Shown here one piece after another: positions 7,014 to 12,141 of a stretch of DNA of 12,141 nucleotides. The stretch is taken from contig JAHIJU010000050.1 in assembly GCA_018898235.1 (NCBI GenBank), positions 1-12,141 on the forward strand, in the 5' to 3' direction. Position 1 is the stretch's first letter, and every line of letters begins with the position of its first letter. A model generated the notes under the pieces. The model saw nothing but the letters and a program-made list of their open reading frames with translations. It was not told the DNA's origin and made no database searches. The position numbers and the translations under genes were made by a program. This DNA comes from Actinomycetota bacterium. GTDB taxonomy: Bacteria; Actinomycetota; Actinomycetes; Actinomycetales; Cellulomonadaceae.

Positions 7014-7479
7014 CCCGCACGACGGGATCGGCGTGACACCGGGGACTGTGGCCGCTGGCGATCCAGACGCCGCCGCGCGGTGGCGTGCCGAGAGGCAGGA
7101 GGCGGCGGCCGCCCACGGCGAGGCGCTCGAACGCCGTCGGCGTGCCGACTCCGACCGGGCGCGGGGCATGCTCGCCGAGCTCGTGGCCCGGGCGCTGCGG
7201 GACGGGCCCGAGCCCGTCCCGCTGCGGACCGTCGACCCCGACGGGCGCCGCACCTACCGCACCGGGCTGCGAGGCTGGTACCTGCGGCGTGACCACCGGG
7301 TCGCGGTGGGCACCGACGGGGAGTACTACGTGCTGGTGCGCCCCGGAGGGCTGCTCGGTGCGCTCCGCCGGTACGAGCCCGCCGCGAGCGACCCACCCCT
7401 GGTGATCGGTTCGGGTGGGCGCGACGGTGAGTCGATCGACCTGGCCGACGCGGTCGCGCGGGTCCTCAGCGGCGAGTGA
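6976..7479 (+). CDS. Small conserved-looking hypothetical protein
   Basis: Up to 167 aa. I recognise no named family. A charged N-terminal helix (WRAERQEAAAAHGEALERRRR..., from about residue 36) leads to a compact region with TYRTGLRGWYLRRDHRVAVG and DGEYYVLVRPGG, which reads like a small beta-rich fold, and then ESIDLADAVARVL near the C-terminus. There are no membrane segments and no signal peptide. The start is uncertain. The ATG at 6976 overlaps the end of the coiled-coil gene by 38 bp; GTG codons at 6991 and 7033 are in the same frame, and the latter has a weak GGGA upstream and would remove the overlap. Coding is supported by codon bias and by a body with aromatic and hydrophobic content. 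It follows the DivIVA-like gene so closely that they are probably co-transcribed. Confidence 0.65.
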   Translation: MGSPPVSPTRAPDPHDGIGVTPGTVAAGDPDAAARWRAERQEAAAAHGEALERRRRADSDRARGMLAELVARALRDGPEPVPLRTVDPDGRRTYRTGLRGWYLRRDHRVAVGTDGEYYVLVRPGGLLGALRRYEPAASDPPLVIGSGGRDGESIDLADAVARVLSGE

Positions 7480-7504
7480 CCCCGCCGGCCCGGCTCGTTG
7501 CGGC

Positions 7505-8275
7505 TCAGTCCGCGCGGACAGCCAGCTCGGCGAGCGCCAGCCCCACCGCGCCCGGGTCCTCGACCGCCGACAGATGCCCCACCCCGGGGAGGACGACGAG
7601 CTGGGCGTCCGCGGCCACCTCGGCCATCGCCCGCGCGACCTCGACACCGGTGAGCGTGTCCTCGTCCCCGACCAGGACCGCGACCGGCCCCGCGTAGCCG
7701 GCGAGCACCTCGGTGCGGTCCGGGCGGGCAGCCATGGCACCCTGGCACCAGGCCAGGACCTGCGGTGACTGATCATCGATCCAGCCCGCGACCAGCTCCA
7801 CCAGCCCGGGCCGCGCCACCGTCGTCGTCTCACCGATCAGGCTGGCGACCATCGGCCGGACAGCGTCGACGGTGCCGGCCTCGAGGAGCTCGTGCGCCGT
7901 GTCCCGTCGGCGTCGGGCAGCCTCGTGCGAGTCTGCGGCGGACTTCGTGTCGACGAGGCCCAGCCCCGCCACGAGCGCCGGATGCCTCTCGACCAGCGCG
8001 AGGGCGAGGTAGCCGCCCATCGAGATCCCGGCGACGACCACGCGCGCGACCCCGGCGCGGGCCAGCTCCTCGGCGAGGGCGTCGGCCGCAGCCTCGAGGG
8101 ACGGGACCGACGGGAGGGGCTCGTCGCGATCCGGCAGGTCCGCTGCGAGCAGACCGCGTGGCGCCGGGATCGCCTCGGCGGCCGCGGCCCACATGCGGTG
8201 GTCGAGCGGGAAGGCGTGCAGCAGCAGCAGCGGAGGATGGCCGTCGACCGACGGGCGCAGGGTGTGCAGGCTCAT
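7505..8275 (-). CDS. Alpha/beta hydrolase (lactonase/esterase-like)
   Basis: A 256-aa cytoplasmic alpha/beta-hydrolase. The oxyanion region is LLLLHAFPLDHRMW (16-29); the nucleophile elbow is GISMGG with Ser85; the acid is Asp206 in VGDEDTLTG; the base is His234 in GVGHLS. The triad order and the length fit the broad family of 3-oxoadipate enol-lactonase-like hydrolases and esterases, but the substrate cannot be told. The start is the ATG at 8275: a strong ribosome-binding site (AGGAGAGG, 8281-8288) lies 5 nt upstream, and the ATG overlaps the stop of the preceding hydrolase gene (ATGA, 8272-8275). The frame stays open further upstream, but that would run deep into the neighbouring gene. It converges with the small rightward gene ending at 7479; the 25-bp gap holds only a weak GC hairpin. 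Confidence 0.88.
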   Translation of the reverse strand: MSLHTLRPSVDGHPPLLLLHAFPLDHRMWAAAAEAIPAPRGLLAADLPDRDEPLPSVPSLEAAADALAEELARAGVARVVVAGISMGGYLALALVERHPALVAGLGLVDTKSAADSHEAARRRRDTAHELLEAGTVDAVRPMVASLIGETTTVARPGLVELVAGWIDDQSPQVLAWCQGAMAARPDRTEVLAGYAGPVAVLVGDEDTLTGVEVARAMAEVAADAQLVVLPGVGHLSAVEDPGAVGLALAELAVRAD

Positions 8276-9030
8276 GCGGACCTCTCCTCGTTCTGCGGGC
8301 TGCCGACGGCGTCGGACCACGTCGCGGGCAACGGCACCGGCACCTGGGGCACGACGTGGGCGACGATCTCGTCGAGCACCCGGCGCACCGAGGTCTCCCC
8401 CACCCACAGGTGCTTGGCCCCGTCCACGCCGATGACCTCGGCCTGGGGCACGCGCGCGAACCGCGCGCGCGCCGCCGGTGGCTGCAGGTAGTCGTCGTGC
8501 TCGGGGACCAGGGCGATGAGCGGGCGGCCGAACCGTGCCCACCCGTCCAGGTCGTCGTCACCCGCCCGGCGCAACGGCGGCGACAGCAGGATCGCACCCT
8601 CGACCCGCGGATCCCGCCCGTGCATCAGCGCGACCTCGGTGCCGAACGACCAGCCGACCAGCCACACGTGCGGCAGGCCTCGGCGCTCGACCAGGTCGAG
8701 CGCCGCCGCCAGGTCGAGCCCCTCGGCGCCGCCACCGTCGAACGCGCCCTGCGAGGTGCCGCGCGGACTCGTGGTGCCGCGGGTGTTGAACCGCAGCACG
8801 GCCAGACCGGCCAGCGCGGGCAGCCGCCAGGCGGCCTTGCGGAGCACGTGCGAGTCCATGAAGCCGCCGTGGGTCGGCAGCGGGTGCAACGTCACGAGGG
8901 TGGCCCGGGGCGGGGCGTCGGCCGGCACCGCCAGCTCGCCCACGAGCGTGAGCCCGTCGGCGGTGCGCAGCTCGACGTCCTCGCGCCGGGCAGGGAGCAC
9001 GGACAGAGACGTGATCGGCGTGGTGTGCAT
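8272..9030 (-). CDS. Alpha/beta hydrolase, COG2945-like
   Basis: A 252-aa alpha/beta-hydrolase. The segment LHPLPTHGGFMDSHVL (48-63) matches the HPHPxxGGxMDN-type signature of the COG2945 group of predicted hydrolases. The nucleophile motif is GWSFG (Ser128), the acid is Asp179 or Asp180 in PEHDDYLQP, and the base is His207 in GAKHLWVGE. The substrate is unknown. The C-terminus (about 228-252) extends past the usual fold. The ATG at 9030 has no ribosome-binding site upstream. Instead a TAGGCT (9039-9044) lies 8 nt before the ATG, which would fit a leaderless mRNA. The gene begins 25 bp after the upstream small Cys/His gene and overlaps the following hydrolase gene by 4 bp, so the two hydrolases are almost certainly co-expressed despite belonging to different subgroups. 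Confidence 0.87.
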   Translation of the reverse strand: MHTTPITSLSVLPARREDVELRTADGLTLVGELAVPADAPPRATLVTLHPLPTHGGFMDSHVLRKAAWRLPALAGLAVLRFNTRGTTSPRGTSQGAFDGGGAEGLDLAAALDLVERRGLPHVWLVGWSFGTEVALMHGRDPRVEGAILLSPPLRRAGDDDLDGWARFGRPLIALVPEHDDYLQPPAARARFARVPQAEVIGVDGAKHLWVGETSVRRVLDEIVAHVVPQVPVPLPATWSDAVGSPQNEERSA

Positions 9031-9038
9031 CGGGGACG

Positions 9039-9044
9039 AGCCTA
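9039..9044 (-). promoter_or_regulatory. Possible -10 element of a leaderless hydrolase mRNA
   Basis: TAGGCT on the minus strand fits TANNNT and ends 8 nt before the ATG at 9030, the spacing expected if transcription starts at or next to the start codon. The lack of any ribosome-binding site before this ATG is the main support. No good -35 box is present, so the site may be fortuitous and the gene may simply be read from the upstream operon. Confidence 0.28.
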
Positions 9045-9055
9045 GTCAGCGCGGC

Positions 9056-9346
9056 TCAGCGACGCCGCCCGCGGTGGTCCCAGCAGGCGGTGTGCCAGTG
9101 CCTGCGGTCCTCGACACCGCCGCCGACCAGTGCATCGGTTCTCCACACGACGACGTGGGCGATGCCGACCACGACCTGGTCGCACCCCGGGCATCGGTAC
9201 TGCTTGTCGGAGGCGCGGACCCGCTGGACGACCCACTCCCCGTCCTCGGCCGACAGGTTGGTGCGCCCGCCGGTCGCGCGGTCGAGGTCCAGCTCGATGT
9301 GACCGGTCGTGTAGGGGCGCTTCCCCGAACGCCGTGACGACGGCAC
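9056..9346 (-). CDS. Small Cys/His protein, probable zinc binder
   Basis: A 96-aa protein conserved in style with short actinobacterial proteins often labelled, without clear basis, 'ATP/GTP-binding protein'. The visible signature is RCPGCDQ (Cys52, Cys55), then AHVVVW (His64) and RRHWHTACW (His83, His85, Cys88). This set of Cys and His residues could coordinate one zinc ion in an HNH/zinc-ribbon-like fold. I see no nucleotide-binding motif. The GTG start at 9346 lies 3 bp after the nagA stop codon, with GAGG at 9356-9359 inside the end of nagA as ribosome-binding site, so the two are translationally linked. Function is unknown. Confidence 0.8.
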   Translation of the reverse strand: MPSSRRSGKRPYTTGHIELDLDRATGGRTNLSAEDGEWVVQRVRASDKQYRCPGCDQVVVGIAHVVVWRTDALVGGGVEDRRHWHTACWDHRGRRR

Positions 9347-9349
9347 GGC

Positions 9350-10567
9350 TCAGACCTCGACGCCCGTGCGGATCACCCGACGCGGGTGCAGGTCGGGGTC
9401 GGTCACCAGGACATCGGCCCGCAGCCCGGGGGCCAGCTCGCCGCGGTCGACCAGGCCCAGCAGCCGCGCGGGGGTGCGGGTCGCGGAGCTGACGGCATCG
9501 GCCACGGCGACCCCCGCCCCGACGACGGAGCGGACCACGTCGAGCAGGTGCGCCGTCCCGCCGGCGATGGCCCCGACCGAACCGTCGGAGGTGATCAGGC
9601 GCGCCACGCCGTCGGCCACGCGCACCTCGAGCGGACCGAGCCGGTAGTCCCCGTCGGCCATCCCGGCCGCAGCCATCGCATCGGTGACCAGGACGACCTG
9701 CTCCGCCCCCAGCGTGTCGAAGACCGTCCGCACCGTGCCGTCGCCCAGATGGGTCCCGTCGGCCACCAGCTCGACCACGAGGGCGCCCCTCGCAGCGGCG
9801 TCCAGGCACGCCGGGACCGGCCCAGGTTCGCGGTGGTGCCACGGTCGCATGCCGTTGAACAGGTGGGTCGCCGTGATGCGCCGGGAGCCCGCGAGCAGGG
9901 CCGTCGAGCGCCCGATCGCGGCGGCGGTCTGCTCGAACGAGGCGTCGGTGTGCCCGATCGAGGGCAGGGCGCCGGCCTGGACCAGGGCACCCAGCACATC
10001 GTCGCCGGCGCCGACGCCGTCGGCCACCCCCGGGATCTCGGGCGCCACGGTCATGGTGCGCAGGCTGCCGCGGGCGGCCGCAGCGATCCTGCCGACGAGC
10101 CCGGGGTCGCCGGCGACCATATCGGCCGGGTTCTGCGCACCGCGTCTGGCCGGGGACAGGAACGGACCCTCGAGATGGATGCCGATCAGATCACCCGCGT
10201 CGACCGCATCGGCGAGCAGCGCCGCCCGGCGGATCAGATCCTCGGCCGGTGCGGTCACCAGGGAGGCCACCAGGCTCGTGGTCCCGTGCACCAGGTGCTC
10301 ACGGGCCGCGGTGCGCACGTCCTGCGCCCCGCCGGCGTCCGGGAAGCTGCCGCCACCGCCGCCGTGGCAGTGCACGTCGATGAGGCCGGGGAGCAGCAGG
10401 TCGTCCCCGGGGGGTGGGAGCAGGTCCCGCCACTGCGGGGGGACCTCGGCCGCCGGGCCGACATGGACGATCGTGCCGCCGTCGACGACCACCACGCCGT
10501 CGACGATGGAGCCACCACCGCTCACGACGGTTCCGCGCAGTGTCAGCAGGTTCTCCGGAATGGTCAC
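9350..10567 (-). CDS. nagA: N-acetylglucosamine-6-phosphate deacetylase
   Basis: A 405-aa amidohydrolase-superfamily enzyme that removes the acetyl group from GlcNAc-6-phosphate, giving glucosamine-6-phosphate and acetate. It acts in the cytoplasm in amino-sugar and cell-wall recycling. Motifs in order: DVHCHG (His66, His68), HLEGPF (Glu133, metal ligand), SIGHTDA (His206), THLFNGM (His235), VADGTHL (His273) and VTDAM (Asp296, catalytic). The length is normal. I chose the GTG at 10565-10567 (protein starting VTIPENLLTLRG); the frame is open for 43 more codons, but that extension is low-complexity and would overlap the nucS 3' end. There is no strong ribosome-binding site before the GTG; a weak GATGAT (10574-10579) lies 6 nt upstream, so a leaderless start is possible. 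No nagB or transporter gene is in the window. Confidence 0.93.
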   Translation of the reverse strand: MTIPENLLTLRGTVVSGGGSIVDGVVVVDGGTIVHVGPAAEVPPQWRDLLPPPGDDLLLPGLIDVHCHGGGGGSFPDAGGAQDVRTAAREHLVHGTTSLVASLVTAPAEDLIRRAALLADAVDAGDLIGIHLEGPFLSPARRGAQNPADMVAGDPGLVGRIAAAARGSLRTMTVAPEIPGVADGVGAGDDVLGALVQAGALPSIGHTDASFEQTAAAIGRSTALLAGSRRITATHLFNGMRPWHHREPGPVPACLDAAARGALVVELVADGTHLGDGTVRTVFDTLGAEQVVLVTDAMAAAGMADGDYRLGPLEVRVADGVARLITSDGSVGAIAGGTAHLLDVVRSVVGAGVAVADAVSSATRTPARLLGLVDRGELAPGLRADVLVTDPDLHPRRVIRTGVEV

Positions 10568-10602
10568 CGGACCATCATCCCAGCCGATCCACGACCTGGC
10601 GG

Positions 10603-10623
10603 CGGGCGCCGTCGCAACGCCCG
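10603..10623 (-). terminator. Weak hairpin after nucS
   Basis: CGGGCG (10603-10608) and CGCCCG (10618-10623) can pair around a 9-nt loop, starting about 10 nt downstream of the nucS stop on the minus strand. There is no U-run. It could separate the atp-nucS transcript from nagA, but 6-bp GC hairpins are common in DNA of this composition. Confidence 0.25.
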
Positions 10624-10632
10624 GCGCGGGCC

Positions 10633-11328
10633 TCAGAAGAGCCGGGTCGACGGGTCGTCCAGACCTCGCAGCCCGGCGTAGTCGAGCACGAGGCACTCGA
10701 TGCCGCGGTCGTGGGCGAGCACCCGCGCCTGCGGCTTGATCTCCTGGGCCGCGAAGACTCCCCGCACGGGGGTCAGGCGGGGGTCGCGGGACAGCAGGTC
10801 GAGGTACCGCGTGAGCTGCTCCACCCCGTCGATGTCACCGCGGCGCTTGATCTCGACCGCGACCGTGCCGCCGGACGGATCGCGCGCCAGGATGTCGACC
10901 GGCCCGATCGCCGTCGGGTACTCACGCCGGACCAGCGTGTGCCCTGGTCCGAGCAGGGTGATCTGGGCCGCGAGCAGCTCCTGCAGGTGGGCCTCGACGC
11001 CCTCCTTGACGAGGCCCGGATCGACTCCGAGCTCATGGGACGAGTCGTGGACCACGTCGAACAGCTCGATCACGAGCCGGTCGTCGGACTTGGCGTGCTG
11101 CACGGTCCAGACCTGCTGGACGCCGGCAACGAGCTGGTCGTCATCGGGGTCGGACACCGTCAGGCGGCACGGCGGGCTCATCCAGTTCAGCGGCTTGTAG
11201 CTCAGCGAGTCGCTGTGCACGAGGACCGAGCCGTCGGCCTTCACCAGGAGCAGCCGGGTGGCGCGAGGCAGCTGGGCGGCGAGCCGCCCGGTGTACCTCG
11301 CCGCGCAGTCGGCGACGACGAGACGCAT
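10633..11328 (-). CDS. nucS: Mismatch-specific endonuclease NucS (EndoMS)
   Basis: A 231-aa enzyme of the non-canonical mismatch repair found in actinobacteria and some archaea, which lack MutS/MutL. It cuts both strands at mismatches. The N-terminal DNA-binding domain begins with MRLVVADCAARYTGRL, which matches the usual start of actinobacterial NucS and fixes the start at 11328. The C-terminal RecB-like nuclease domain has GPVDILARD (Asp145) and VAVEIKRRG (Glu159, Lys161), followed by QLTRYL. The C-terminus ends DDPSTRLF, consistent with the short C-terminal motif by which NucS binds the DnaN sliding clamp. Its ATG shares one base with the stop of the DUF2550 gene (TGATG), so expression is coupled to the atp operon end. 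All key residues are intact. Confidence 0.95.
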   Translation of the reverse strand: MRLVVADCAARYTGRLAAQLPRATRLLLVKADGSVLVHSDSLSYKPLNWMSPPCRLTVSDPDDDQLVAGVQQVWTVQHAKSDDRLVIELFDVVHDSSHELGVDPGLVKEGVEAHLQELLAAQITLLGPGHTLVRREYPTAIGPVDILARDPSGGTVAVEIKRRGDIDGVEQLTRYLDLLSRDPRLTPVRGVFAAQEIKPQARVLAHDRGIECLVLDYAGLRGLDDPSTRLF

Positions 11329-11765
11329 CAGATGACGACGCCCTGGTCCCTGGACGCCGATTCCAGCCAGCTCGTCAGACCAGCGGAGGATGCGGAGTCG
11401 AGCATGAGGTAGAGCTCGGGCACGGCCTCGGCGCCGCGGGTGACGCCACACGCGATCGACAGCAGCGGCTGGCCCGCGCCGTCCCTCAGTCGGGTCGGGT
11501 GCCGTTCCAGCACCATGAGGTCGGTCCGCCGCCACCGCCGCGCCCCGCCGAGCGACAGGCGCGGCCACCAGGACAGCTCCTCGGCCGAGTACTGCGCGAG
11601 CCCGGGCCGCCACGGGCCGTCGGCGGTCTCGGACACCTGGCAGCGGAACGAGCCCTGCCGCCGACGCAGGATGCGCAGCCGGCCGACCCAGACCGCGCCG
11701 ACCCCCACCACGACACCGATCGCCAGCGCGCTGAGCAGCAGGGCTACGAGGTGGGGGGTTGCCAC
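11328..11765 (-). CDS. DUF2550 membrane protein
   Basis: A 145-aa protein with one N-terminal TM segment (about 5-28), followed by RLRILRRRQGSFRC and a soluble domain with SWWPRLSLGGARRWRRTDL and IACGVTRG. This is the pattern of the DUF2550 family that follows atpC in many actinobacteria (Rv1312 in M. tuberculosis occupies this place). Function is unknown; the soluble domain probably faces the cytoplasm given the arginines after the TM. The GTG start is preceded by AGGAGC (11771-11776), which overlaps the atpC stop codon TAG (11775-11777). It is followed by nucS with a one-base overlap. Confidence 0.88.
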   Translation of the reverse strand: MATPHLVALLLSALAIGVVVGVGAVWVGRLRILRRRQGSFRCQVSETADGPWRPGLAQYSAEELSWWPRLSLGGARRWRRTDLMVLERHPTRLRDGAGQPLLSIACGVTRGAEAVPELYLMLDSASSAGLTSWLESASRDQGVVI

Positions 11766-11774
11766 GGTCAGCTC

Positions 11775-12053
11775 CTAGTGGGTGCTCGCGGCCACGGGCC
11801 GCGCCTCGTCGGCCACGATGGTCACCTGGTCGGAGTCCACCGAGAAGAAGCCCCCTGCCACACTGAACCGGATGACTGCCTCGCCGTCGGCGGGCAGCAC
11901 CCGGACCTCACCCGGGCGCAGCACCGAGAGCACCGGCACGTGCCCGGCGAGGATGCCCATCTCCCCGTCCCCGGCGGGTGCGACCACACGTCGAGCCGTC
12001 CCGGACCACACCTTGCCGTCGGTGTCGACGATGTCGACCTCAAGCTCTGCCAC
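11775..12053 (-). CDS. atpC: F1Fo ATP synthase epsilon subunit
   Basis: A 92-aa subunit of the central stalk of F1, which turns with gamma and couples proton flow to ATP synthesis at the cytoplasmic face. The N-terminal beta-sandwich is complete (AELEVDIVDTDGKVWSG, MGILAGHVPVLSVL, GEVRVLP, GGFFSV). The protein stops after DEARPVAASTH, so the C-terminal helix pair that inhibits ATP hydrolysis in other bacteria is absent; short epsilon subunits are usual in this group of actinobacteria. The GTG start has GGAGG 4 nt upstream. It follows atpD by 28 bp, with a strong hairpin in the junction. Confidence 0.95.
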   Translation of the reverse strand: MAELEVDIVDTDGKVWSGTARRVVAPAGDGEMGILAGHVPVLSVLRPGEVRVLPADGEAVIRFSVAGGFFSVDSDQVTIVADEARPVAASTH

Positions 12054-12070
12054 GGTTCCTCCGCCTCCTG

Positions 12071-12094
12071 GTACGGCGTCCTCAGACGCCGTAC
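12071..12094 (-). promoter_or_regulatory. Perfect hairpin at the atpD-atpC junction
   Basis: GTACGGCGTC (12071-12080) and GACGCCGTAC (12085-12094) form a perfect 10-bp stem with a 4-nt loop. On the coding strand the loop is TGAG, so the atpD stop codon TGA lies in the loop and the upstream arm encodes the end of AtpD (...YGV). The atpC ribosome-binding site follows a few bases after the stem. There is no U-run, so an intrinsic terminator is less likely than an mRNA-stabilising, processing or translation-tuning element setting the atpC-to-atpD ratio. Confidence 0.6.
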
Positions 12095-12141
12095 TCCTTC
12101 TGGATGCGGGCCCAGTTGCGCTCGAGGTCCTCGAGACCGCC
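12082..12141 (-). CDS. atpD: F1Fo ATP synthase beta subunit, C-terminal end only
   Basis: Only the last 19 codons and the stop are present: GGLEDLERNWARIQKEYGV, then TGA at 12082-12084. The identification rests on position directly before atpC, as in the standard atpBEFHAGDC order, and on the GG(L/V)EDxExxW pattern typical of actinobacterial AtpD C-termini. The rest lies beyond the right edge. Confidence 0.8.
   Translation of the reverse strand, partial: GGLEDLERNWARIQKEYGV

Noticed and set aside
4563..7253. Leftward open frame of almost 900 codons opposite the DivIVA-like gene
   Set aside because: Its leucine/glycine/arginine-rich repeats are the complement of the GAG/GCC/CGC codons of the coiled coil. 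The rightward frame has the ribosome-binding site and a recognisable N-terminal domain.
7484..7494. GCCG-GCC-CGGC hairpin between convergent genes
   Set aside because: Only 4 bp of stem with a 3-nt loop and no T-run; too weak to call a terminator.
9386..10681. Rightward open frame of about 430 codons opposite nagA
   Set aside because: The leftward frame encodes a complete NagA with all metal-binding motifs; this is its antisense shadow.
10568..10696. Upstream extension of nagA
   Set aside because: The extra 43 residues are low-complexity, overlap the nucS 3' end and precede a natural NagA start (VTIPENLLTLRG).
11329..11613. Upstream extension of nucS
   Set aside because: The extension overlaps the DUF2550 gene; the family start MRLVVADC lies at 11328.

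Overview
This is a very GC-rich chromosomal stretch with dense, short-spaced or overlapping genes and frequent GTG starts. A C-terminal fragment of AtpD followed by a short (92 aa) AtpC, a DUF2550 protein, the mismatch endonuclease NucS, a long-coiled-coil DivIVA-like protein and an actinobacterial-type rRNA leader together point to an actinobacterium. Micrococcales (Cellulomonas-like) is my best guess from protein style; no rRNA gene lies inside the window to confirm it. As I recall the Mycobacterium tuberculosis map, atpD-atpC-DUF2550, the rrn operon, nucS and ybbN also lie near each other there, so this looks like a rearranged version of an old actinobacterial neighbourhood rather than a transferred island.

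Layout. Positions 1 to about 170 are the leader of a leftward rRNA operon, with a well-formed promoter at 177-205 and a boxA-like site at 108-127; the 16S gene is beyond the left edge. Positions 206-988 hold no convincing gene, but include a small inverted repeat, a degenerate ~61-bp-periodic repeat series (538-817) that resembles a decayed type I-E CRISPR array, and a hairpin after the next gene. Positions 4569-989 are a leftward three-gene operon: a two-TM protein with a long disordered tail, a lipoprotein, and a CnoX/YbbN-type thioredoxin-TPR protein. Divergent from it, 4749-7479 runs rightward with a DivIVA/Scy-like coiled-coil protein and a small unknown protein. From 12141 down to 7505 everything is leftward again: atpD (end), atpC, DUF2550, nucS, nagA, a small Cys/His protein, and two overlapping alpha/beta hydrolases.

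Functionally the right side is housekeeping: ATP synthesis, replication fidelity (NucS) and amino-sugar recycling (NagA). The centre is less ordinary. A divergent pair of transcription units couples a predicted cytoskeletal coiled-coil protein with a membrane protein, a lipoprotein and a putative chaperone. This is the part most likely to hold undescribed biology. The DivIVA-like protein carries 47 consecutive 11-residue repeats without a single insertion or deletion. A second notable item is a perfect 10-bp hairpin spanning the atpD stop codon, just before the atpC ribosome-binding site.
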